Under the pieces are notes generated by a model. The model made no database searches. It saw only the letters and a program-made list of their open reading frames with translations, and was not told where the DNA came from. From Candidatus Hadersleviella danica (lineage in GTDB: Bacteria > Chloroflexota > Anaerolineae > Promineifilales > Promineifilaceae): DNA of 64,000 nucleotides. This document shows, in pieces, positions 56,701 through 64,000 of this stretch (position 1 is its first letter; each line of letters opens with the position of its first letter). A program made the translations under genes and the position numbers. The stretch is from the NCBI GenBank assembly GCA_016711405.1, contig JADJSZ010000014.1, positions 18,986-82,985 of the forward strand. Direction: 5' to 3'.

Positions 56701-59130
56701 GACGGCCGATGACCTCGACTGGTTGGGTGGCGCGGCTGTGGCCAGCACGGCCGACGAGTTGCCCGATTGGTTGGGCACGCCGCAAACGGCCGAAGCAACA
56801 ACTGAAACTGACTTAGACGATTTGGCAGGTTGGTTGGCGAGCCAGGGGTAGCGGCCGAAATCGAAGAAGAAGAAACGGCCGATGACCTCGACTGGTTGGG
56901 TGGCGCGGCCGTGGCTACCGCACAAGATGAGTTGCCCGATTGGTTAGGCACGCCTGCAACGGCCGAAGCAACAACTGAAACTGATTTAGACGATTTGGCG
57001 GGTTGGTTGAATGAGCCAGCGGCCGAAATCGAAGAAGAAGAAGCGGCCGACGGCCGATGGCCTCGACTGGTTGGGCACACCTGCAACGGCCGAAGCAACA
57101 TCTGAAACCGATTTAGATGATTTAGCGGGTTGGCTGAGTGAGCCAACGGCCGAAATTGAAGAGGAAGAAACGGCCGATGACCTTGACTGGCTGGGTGGCG
57201 CGGCCGTGGCCAGCTCGGTGGACGAGTTGCCCGATTGGCTGGGCACGCCGCAAACGGCCGAAGCAACAACTGAAACTGATTTAGACGATTTGGCGGGTTG
57301 GTTGAGTGAGCCAGCGGCCGAAATCGAAGAAGAAGAGACGGCCGATGACCTTGACTGGCTGGGCAGCGCAGCTGTGGCCAGCGCCAACGACGAGTTGCCC
57401 GATTGGCTAGGTACGCCCGCAACGGCCGAAGCGACAACCGAAACTGATTTAGACGATTTGGCGGGTTGGTTGAATGAGCCAGCGGCCGAAATTAAAGAAG
57501 AGACGGCGGACGAGTTGCCTGATTGGTTGGGTACACCTGCAACGGCCGAAACAACATCTGAAACCGATTTAGATGATTTAGCGGGTTGGCTGAGTGAGCC
57601 AGCGGCCGAAATCGAAGAAGAAGAAACGGCCGATGACCTTGACTGGTTGGGCGGCGCGGCCGTGGCCAGCTCGGCGGACGAGTTGCCCGATTGGTTGGGC
57701 ACACCTGCAACGGCCGAAGCAACAACCGAAACTGACTTAGATGATTTTGCGGGTTGGTTGAGTGAGCCAGCGGCCGAAATTAAAGAAGAGACGGCGGGGG
57801 GAGGCGGGGGCCGCCGGACGAGTTGCCCGATTGGTTGGGTACACCTGCAACGGCCGAAGCAACATCTGAAACCGATTTAGATGATTTAGCGGGTTGGCTG
57901 AGTGAGCCAGCGGCCGAAATCGAAGAAGAAGAAACGGCCGATGACCTCGACTGGCTGGGCGGCGCGGCCGTGGCCAGTGCCGCGGACGAGTTGCCCGATT
58001 GGTTGGGCACACCTGCAACGGCCGAAGCAACGGCCGAAACCGACTTAGATGATTTGGCGGGTTGGCTGAACGAGCCAACGGCCGAAATTGAAGAAGAAGA
58101 GACGGCGGACGAGTTGCCTGATTGGTTGGGCACACCTGCAACGGCTGAAGCGACAGCCGAAACCGATTTAGACGATTTGGCGGGTTGGCTGAATGAACCA
58201 GCGGCCGAAATCGAAGAAGAAGAAACGACCGATGACCTCGACTGGCTGGGCGGCGCGGCCGTGGCCAGCGCGGCGGACGAGTTGCCCGATTGGTTGGGCA
58301 CACCTGCAACCGCCGAAGTAACAGCGGAAACCGATTTAGACGATTTGGCGGGTTGGCTGAACGAGCCAGCGGCCGAAATCGAAGAAGAAGAGACGGCCGA
58401 TTTGGTTCAGGACGATGATTTTGAGATGGAATGGCTGGGTGCGCCCACCAATGAGGTTGTGGTAGCGGCCGAACCGGTTGCCCCTGTGGCTCATCCAGTG
58501 GATGAGGCCAAACCCAGCCCAGACCCGCTCGACCTGAATGATGAGATTTTTGCGGCACAACTGATTGAATTGAGTGACAGTGATTCCCCCGTCAGTGCCG
58601 ATTTGTCGTGGCTGATGGCGGCCGAGGAAGAGCCAACGGCCGATTTATCACCCTTAGAAGATTGGCTGGTTGAGTTTGCTGACCCTGATGAACCAGTGGC
58701 GGCCGATAAATTCGGCATGGCTTCTCCTGTGGATATGGCTGAAATTGAAGCCATCCCCAATTTGCCCGATGAAGCGTTAGCAGGGGATGCGAATGCGGCC
58801 GAGTGGGTCGAAGACCTCGCTTTGTTGGCCGCCCCCTTGGACGAACCAGTAGCCGAGGGTGAATCGCCTGATTGGTTGGAGGAGTGGGCGGAACTTGAGC
58901 ATAGTGGTTTGGCGGCCAGTGAACCCTTGTTGTTGTCTGCGCTCGACGAGCGGTTGATGGAATCAGAATCGGCCGCTGAATTAGATGAGCCAGAGATTCC
59001 TGAGTGGTTGTTAAACGTGCCCGTGGATGAACCTGAGCCGTTGGCTCCTGCCAAATTGGCCAAAATTGATTTGGCTTCTTTGGAAGATACGCTTTCGTGG
59101 CTTGAAGAATTAGCTTTGGCGGACGATTAA
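53758..59130 (+). CDS. Giant acidic TPR protein with tandem Trp-Leu (WL) repeat array, frameshifted
   Basis: The start is a TTG behind GTGAGGAAA (53758); the product would be near 1,790 residues. Residues about 1-215 are TPR-like helical repeats (YTAAAAHCRHILAAYPRHVDSYRLL, YDDATDIYQRVLSADP). A long Asp/Glu-rich region follows in which short motifs recur: DVPDWLVEM, RPDWLMEM, LPDWLMDL, MPDWMQEL. From 55859 to about 58440 they become a regular array of 56-residue units, each holding LDWLGGAAVA, ELPDWLGTPATAE and LDDLAGWLNEPAAEIEEEE. The end (58440-59130) is less regular and closes with LEDTLSWLEELALADD. At least six shifts interrupt it. No signal peptide or enzyme motif. A scaffold with many identical docking motifs is inferred. 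Confidence 0.7.
55859..58440 (+). repeat. 168-bp tandem coding repeats of the giant WL protein
   Basis: Unit starts (ACGGCCGATGACC) are seen at 55859, 56028, 56196, 56364, 56535 and 56702, that is at about 168-base spacing. Later units alternate between full copies and short copies lacking the LDWLGGAAVA part. Near identity shows recent expansion. ACGGCCG words sit at the unit joints. Confidence 0.9.
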
Positions 59131-59175
59131 GTAACTGTGAGATTGACCCGCTCCGTGCGGTGGAGGATTGCAAAC

Positions 59176-61763
59176 ATGGCTGACAAAAAGCAGTTGTCTG
59201 GAAAACCAAAACAAGAATCTGAAAATTTAGAAGATATTCTGTCTTGGCTAGAAGAGTTGGCCTTGGATGAGCCGAGCCTGCCTGCGGGTGTCCCTGCCGA
59301 AGTCGAATTTTTGGACGATGACGAAGGGTTGAGCTGGCTAGACCAAGTTTCGGGGGGGAATGACCCCTTGGATGAGCCGCCGACACTGAGTTGGGACCAA
59401 ACACGGCCGCTCCACGATTTGCTCTCCCCTTCTTTGCCGCTCACCTCGGCCGAAGAGAGTGAGCAAGACAGCATGGAGGCGGCGATTAATTGGCTGGATG
59501 AGTTGGCCGCTCAACCGCCCGCCGAGCCAGTCGCACCACCTGTTGCCCGTGTGCCAGACCCTACGCCAGAACCTGTGCCTGCGCCACCACCTATCACTCC
59601 CCCTGTAGAAATTGCCCCTGCCCCACCCAAACCCCCTGCCAAAAAGGCGGGCGGGATGTTTGGCGCGGAGGAGCAATTTTCGATTACGGATGAGGAGTTG
59701 GCGGCGGCCGTGGCAGGTGGAGCCAAGCTGGAAGGGTTTGACATGCCCGACGACGACGAGGCGGCGATGGCATGGTTGGAAGGGTTGTTGGGGGGGGATG
59801 GCGATTTGTTTGGCGAGCCAACGGCCGCGCCTACCCCTGAACCCATCGCCGAACCCGAGCCAGAGCCAGTTGTCGAAGAGCTTGATGTAGAATCGCTGAT
59901 GGCGGAGGCGTTGCAGGAAGAGGTTGTCCCCGAGCCGCCTGTGGTGGCCAAAGCGCCCGAGCCTGTGCCTGCCCCCTGTTGCCCCGCCTGCGCCACCTGC
60001 TAAAAAAGCGGGCGGGATGTTTGGCGCGGAAGAGCAATTTTCGATTACGGATGAGGAACTGGCGGCGGCCGTGGCGGGCGGAGCCAAGTTAGAAGGGTTT
60101 GACATGCCCGATGATGACGAGGCGGCGATGGCATGGCTGGAAGGGTTGTTGGGTGGGGATGGCGACTTGTTTGGCGAGCCAACGGCCGTGCCCGCCCCTG
60201 AACCCATCGCCGAACCCATCGTGGAAGAGGTTGATTTAGGATTTTTGATGGTTGAGGCGTTGTTGGAGGAGGCTCCTCCTGCACCACCTGTGGTGGCCAA
60301 AGCCCCCGAGCCTGTGCCCGCACCCCCAGTTGCCCCGCCTGCGCCACCTGCTAAAAAGGCAGGGGGCATGTTTGGCGCAGAAGAGCAATTTTCGATTACA
60401 GATGAGGAGTTGGCGGCGGCCGTGGCGGGTGGAGCCAAATTAGAAGGGTTTGACATGCCCGACGATGACGAGGCGGCGATGGCATGGCTGGAAGGGTTGT
60501 TGGGTGGGGATGGCGATTTGTTTGGCGAGCCAACGGCCGTGCCCACCCCTGAACCCATCGCCGAACCTGAGCCAGAGCTTTTGTTGGCGACCGCCGCAGA
60601 AGAAGAGGAAGAAGAGGGGGATGGCGACTTGTCGTGGTTGGATGAGATGAGTGAGGAAGAGGACGAACAGGGGCTGATTGTTGCCGATTTGGGCGATTTC
60701 CCGATGACCCTGAAGAGGCGATGCGGCTGTTGGAACTGTTGGCCGCTTCGCAAGAGATGGATGAGGATGAATTGGCTCCAACCGAATTGGGTGGGGCATT
60801 CGAGGAAGATTGGGAAGAGGAGGCTGAGTTGGCTACGCCCGCTTCCTCGGGCGATTTGTTGGCTGATTTTGGCCTTGATAGCTTAGAGGATGATGCACTC
60901 GGCTGGTTGGATGAGGTGACCGATGACTCAGAAGATGGGTTGATTGTGTCGGAGTTGGGGGATTTGCCTGAAGACCCCGACGAGGCGATGGCTATTTTGG
61001 AACGGCTTTCGGCCGCACAAAACACGGCCGATATAGATGGCGATGAAGATGCTGACGATGATTTCCTCGCTTTGCCCGATTTGGATGATTGGGATGCCTT
61101 TGACGGACTGAAAGAGACGCCTGCTGATTTGGCGGCCGTAGCCTTGGAAGGCGAACTTGCGGCGGCGGCCGTGGCGGAAGCATCGGTTGTGCCTGACGGG
61201 GATATATCGGATGTGCAAGAGTTGTTTAGCGACGATGTTTCGAGTTCGTTGCCCGATTGGCTGTCCATGGAACCTGCTGGGGGTGGTGATTTTGACCCCT
61301 TGGCGTGGCTCGATGCCGATTTTGGGGGCGGCGACTCGGGGGTTTTGGGCTGGTTGGCGGCCGAAGAAGAAGTGACCAAGAAGGGTGGGGTTCCCAAGAT
61401 GGATATGGATATGCCGATTGTGCCACCGAAGGCAACACCGGCAACACCTGAGCGGCGCAAACCAACGGCCGTGCCCACTCCTGAATCAGTCAGCCAAGCA
61501 CCCGTTAAACCCGTTTATGACCCAGCCATCTTCCAGCCAGCGCGGCACTTGTTGAGCAAAGGGGATGTGCCGACGGCGTTACAGCAATACCAACACTACC
61601 TTCAACAAGGCCAAGCACCCGTGTTGATTGATGAACTCGAGCATGTTGTCTCGGGTCTCAGCCGACACCCACTTTTGCGCCGCTTGTTGGGGATGCGTAT
61701 ATGCAAAATGGGCAGTTGCAAGAAGCGCTCGACATGTACACGATTGCCCGCGACCAACTCTAG
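59176..61763 (+). CDS. Second giant acidic WL-motif protein with C-terminal TPR, frameshifted
   Basis: The ATG at 59176 follows GGAGG. The N-terminus (SENLEDILSWLEELALDEP) mirrors the last residues of the preceding protein. After a WL-rich acidic part come three copies of a module: a Pro/Ala/Glu hinge, then KKAGGMFGAEEQFSITDEE, VAGGAKLEGFDMPDDDEAAM and AWLEGLLGGDGDLFGEP. Later parts show DPDEAMAILERLSAAQ, LPDWLSMEP and VLGWLAAEEE. The end is TPR-like (ARHLLSKGDVPTALQQYQHYL, DAYMQNGQLQEALDMYTIARDQL), which needs one extra G at about 61691 and stops at 61763. Shifts also lie near 59985 and 60705. Function unknown; a partner of the preceding protein is inferred. Confidence 0.7.
59641..60600 (+). 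repeat. Three tandem modules of about 350 bp in the second WL protein
   Basis: Copies begin at about 59641, 60002 and 60353 with AAAAAGGCGGG-type sequence. They are nearly identical over GMFGAEEQFSITDEELAAAV and the following MPDDDEAAMAWLEGLLGG segment. Confidence 0.88.
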
Positions 61764-61798
61764 ACATTGTTCCTGTTAGTGACGAGCTAATTTTTCTT

Positions 61799-61842
61799 GT
61801 GGCCTCTGGAAATTTACCAATCTCCAGAGGCCACTTTGATTT
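61799..61842 (+). terminator. Terminator after the giant gene pair
   Basis: Twelve-base arms GTGGCCTCTGGA and TCCAGAGGCCAC around a 12-base loop are followed by TTTGATTTTG. Confidence 0.85.
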
Positions 61843-61849
61843 TGTACCG

Positions 61850-61920
61850 TTTCGGACTGGGGACAAGGGACTGGAGGACACAAGCATCCCAAGTCCATTG
61901 TCGCCAGTTAAAATTTGTAA
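61850..61920. repeat. GGGACTGG / CCAAGTCC word repeat
   Basis: GACTGGGGACAAGGGACTGG and CCCAAGTCCATTGTC lie in the gap before the glycosyltransferase. The gap 61764-62037 shows no gene. Confidence 0.7.
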
Positions 61921-62037
61921 AAATGCTCTCTCGAGAGCCGTGAACCATGCCTTGAGAAGATGCTGGAAATGTTTTTAGGGATGTATTGGGTCAGGCACGG
62001 CCGCTAACCCGCTCAATTTAGCCCCCCCTTCCCTGCC

Positions 62038-63192
62038 ATGCGCCTCACCTTACTTTCCCCTTACCATGCTGGAAGCCACCGCGCATGGGCGGAGGGATAC
62101 GCCCGCGCCAGTCAGCACGAAGTTACTCTGCTGACGATGCCGGGGCGGTTGTGGAAGTGGCGCATGCACGGCGCGGCCGTGACCCTCGGCCGCCGTTTTC
62201 TGGCCAGTGGAGCCACCCCCGACCTCATTTTGGCCGATGACATGCTCGATTTGGCCACCTTTTTGGCCATCACTCGCAGGCAGACGGCCGCTACCCCCAT
62301 TGTGCTCTACATGCACGAAAATCAACTCACCTACCCGCTCCATCCCTCAGCGGGCCAAGGGCCGATGCGCCATAATTGGGGCCTGCGGGAGCGGCAATAC
62401 CCGCTCATTAACTGGAAAAGCATGTGGGCGGCCGACCACATCCTATTCAACTCCGCCTACCACCGCCAAAGCTGGTTTGAGGCGTTGCCGCGCTTTCTGA
62501 GCCATTACCAAGAAGACAACGAACTCGACAGCATCTCTGAACTGGAGGCCAAGAGCCGGGTGTTGCCCGTGGGGATTGATTTGCAACGCTTGGCTCCCCC
62601 GCTGGCCAAGAGCGGTGATTCACGGCCGCTCATCCTCTGGAACCAGCGCTGGGAATTTGATAAAAACCCCGCCCGCTTTTTTAGTGCTCTGTACAGTTTG
62701 CAACGGGAGGGATTTGATTTTCGGGTAGCCATTTGTGGGGAGAGCGGGCTACGGCCGCCCGCTGAATTTGTGCAGGCACAGGAATTGTTGGGTGAGCGCA
62801 TCATCCATTTTGGTTTTGCGGAGGCGGCCGTCTACCGCGAACTCCTCTGGGAAGCGGATGTCGTCGTTTCCACGGCCAAACACGAATTTTTCGGCATTAG
62901 CATGTTAGAGGCGATGTATGCCCACACCTTTCCCATCTTGCCCGCCGCGTTAAGTTACCCCGAACTGCTCCCCGAGGCTTATCACGGCCGGTGTCTTTAC
63001 CACTCCACGGCCGAACTGATGGCTCACCTGCGCTGGGCACTGACGAACCCCGCCGAGGCGCAACAGGTGGCGCGGGGGTTGGGGGAGGTAGCGGCCGTTT
63101 ACGACTGGCAACGGCTGGCGGGGCAGTATGATGAGCTACTGGGCGGATTGCGAATTAGAGAGGCCACCCCACCGACACTTACAAACGATTGA
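62038..63192 (+). CDS. DUF3524 GT-B glycosyltransferase, tRNA-queuosine mannosyltransferase-like
   Basis: The N-terminus MRLTLLSPYHAGSHRAWAEG and the segments YMHENQLTYPLHP, WKSMWAADHILFNSAYH and LPVGIDLQRL are characteristic of the DUF3524 family. The human member (GTDC1/QTMAN) adds mannose to queuosine of tRNA-Asp. The C-terminal half is a family 4-like GT domain (LILWNQRWEFDKNPARF, STAKHEFFGISMLEAMYAHTFPILP) with a nucleotide-sugar-binding EFFGISMLEA motif. Whether the bacterial enzyme acts on tRNA is inferred. A tRNA-Asp gene lies 10 kb upstream. The frame is intact; it overlaps the opposite gene's end by 14 bases. Confidence 0.85.
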   Translation: MRLTLLSPYHAGSHRAWAEGYARASQHEVTLLTMPGRLWKWRMHGAAVTLGRRFLASGATPDLILADDMLDLATFLAITRRQTAATPIVLYMHENQLTYPLHPSAGQGPMRHNWGLRERQYPLINWKSMWAADHILFNSAYHRQSWFEALPRFLSHYQEDNELDSISELEAKSRVLPVGIDLQRLAPPLAKSGDSRPLILWNQRWEFDKNPARFFSALYSLQREGFDFRVAICGESGLRPPAEFVQAQELLGERIIHFGFAEAAVYRELLWEADVVVSTAKHEFFGISMLEAMYAHTFPILPAALSYPELLPEAYHGRCLYHSTAELMAHLRWALTNPAEAQQVARGLGEVAAVYDWQRLAGQYDELLGGLRIREATPPTLTND

Positions 63193-63972
63193 TTTCCACC
63201 TCTTGCCGCCAGAGATAGGCCACCAGATAAGAGAGGCCATGATTGAGGTGGCGGCGGTAGGTGCTAAAGGGCATATCGAGCTGTTCGGCCGCTTGTTCTT
63301 GCGTGGCGGCGGGCTGAAAATAGGTGTGGGTGAGGGCACGGTACGCCTTGAGTTGGCGGGGGTTGGCTTGCAGGAGGGCGGCCGTTTCCAATAACAGCTT
63401 TTGCAATGCCGCCACGCGCTGTTCGGGGGCACACCCGCCAGCAAACGGCCGTGCCACAACCGATTTGCCCCAAGGCAACGACATCGGTGTAGTGGCGCAA
63501 CGCCTCGCGCACGGCCGTGGCAAACTCCTCCTCGCTTAGGGGTGGGGTGGGGGGAGGGATGGGTGCTGGTGAGATGTCTATCGCTTGCCCCAACTGCCGT
63601 TTGGCCAACAGAGCCAGCCATTCCAACGGGGGCGTGACCCGCCAATCGTGGCCATATACGCCAAAAGAGCGGCCGTCTATCACAAAATCTGCCCCCGCCA
63701 GCCGCTGTAAATCGGCAAAGGCAAAGCCCAGTGCCCAAAAATCGGGGTCGGCACAGGGCACGAAGCTGAAGGCGAGGCGGGGTGTGGTGAGGTAGTGTTG
63801 CACCATGTTTAGGAAGAGGCGGCTTTGGGCGGGCGAAACAGCTTGGTAGCCATCCCGTGCCAGCCAAAAGCGGAACAGCGTCACCCGTTCGTCGCCCTGC
63901 AAAGAGGCGTGCTGGGCGAGATAGTCCACACGGCCGTTGCGCGGGGTCATGGGCGCGTTCCTCGGCCGTCAT
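63179..63972 (-). CDS. Protein with C-terminal sigma-4/winged-HTH-like domain, frameshifted
   Basis: The N-terminal part (63480-63950) reads LFLNMVQHYLTTPRLAFSFVPCADPDFW, then ADFVIDGRSFGVYGHDWRVTPPLEWLALL, an alpha/beta domain I do not recognise. After a shift near 63480 the C-terminus reads LLQANPRQLKAYRALTHTYF, TQEQAAEQLDMPFSTYRRHL and NHGLSYLVAYLWRQEVEINRL, a helix-turn-helix like sigma-70 region 4. It is probably a DNA-binding regulator. The start at 63950 (MTPRNGRV) is plausible; a frame-shifted ATG at 63972 and continuation beyond the window are possible. Confidence 0.6.
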
Positions 63973-64000
63973 TGCTCACATGCCAGCGCCAGCAGAACTC

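Noticed and set aside
56475..58558. Long minus-strand open frames opposite the WL repeats
   Set aside because: They repeat with the same 168-bp period, have low-complexity Arg/Pro or Ser/Ala composition and are antisense shadows of the WL protein.
61628..61978. Plus-strand frame overlapping the end of the second WL gene
   Set aside because: It runs through the terminator and a word repeat and has no homology signal.

Overview
The window looks like a bacterial chromosome segment, most probably from Chloroflexota (Anaerolineae or a relative). This is an inference: there is no rRNA. It rests on lipoproteins with long Pro/Thr/Ala spacers, a BTAD/NB-ARC regulator, STAND ATPases with TPRs, a secreted GH57 enzyme, and giant TPR proteins carrying acidic Trp-Leu repeats. 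Two background signatures run through everything. The palindrome ACGGCCGT (core CGGCCG) recurs extremely often on both strands. Almost every intergenic gap holds short tandem words of about 7 bp, often arranged as inverted pairs. Many otherwise intact genes, including metG, pstC, hutI and xdh, are broken by single-base shifts, often at homopolymers. I read most of these as sequencing error and give whole-gene spans.

Layout. 1-3.4 kb: the 3' end of an iron-sulfur oxidoreductase gene and two related envelope proteins. 3.5-12 kb, minus strand: hutI, a FecR-like membrane protein, pyrD coupled to a Fic-family gene, lepA, msrA and a short-chain reductase. 12.2-18.8 kb: a BTAD/NB-ARC/TPR regulator, a divergent alpha-carbonic anhydrase lipoprotein and a VWFD surface protein. 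18.9-28.2 kb: a purine-catabolism cluster (guanine-deaminase-like enzyme, FAD/2Fe-2S subunit, Mo-subunit of xanthine dehydrogenase) that is split by an accessory island with brnTA, a STAND/TPR ATPase, a Phd/VapC pair and a DJ-1/PfpI protein.

28.5-36 kb: a secreted GH57 glycosidase, a UPF0175/DUF3368 toxin-antitoxin pair, a second STAND/TPR ATPase, a 21-bp tandem array and a small helical protein. 36.6-45.5 kb: a complete phosphate-starvation module, with a PhoR-like kinase, an array of six 11-bp-spaced PHO-box-like repeats, tandem pstS, pstC, pstA, pstB, phoU and a third pstS. 45.6-52.1 kb, minus strand: a membrane protein, metG, an acidic-tailed protein, a secreted beta-rich protein, a RodZ-like protein and rplI. 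Then come tRNA-Asp and a histone-deacetylase-family enzyme.

53.8-61.8 kb: two adjacent giant acidic proteins. The first has N-terminal TPRs followed by a long array of 56-residue units, each with three WL motifs. The second has related WL motifs, three copies of a roughly 115-residue module and C-terminal TPRs. This pair is my best candidate for an undescribed system. The window ends with a bacterial homologue of tRNA-queuosine mannosyltransferase and a protein with a C-terminal HTH.
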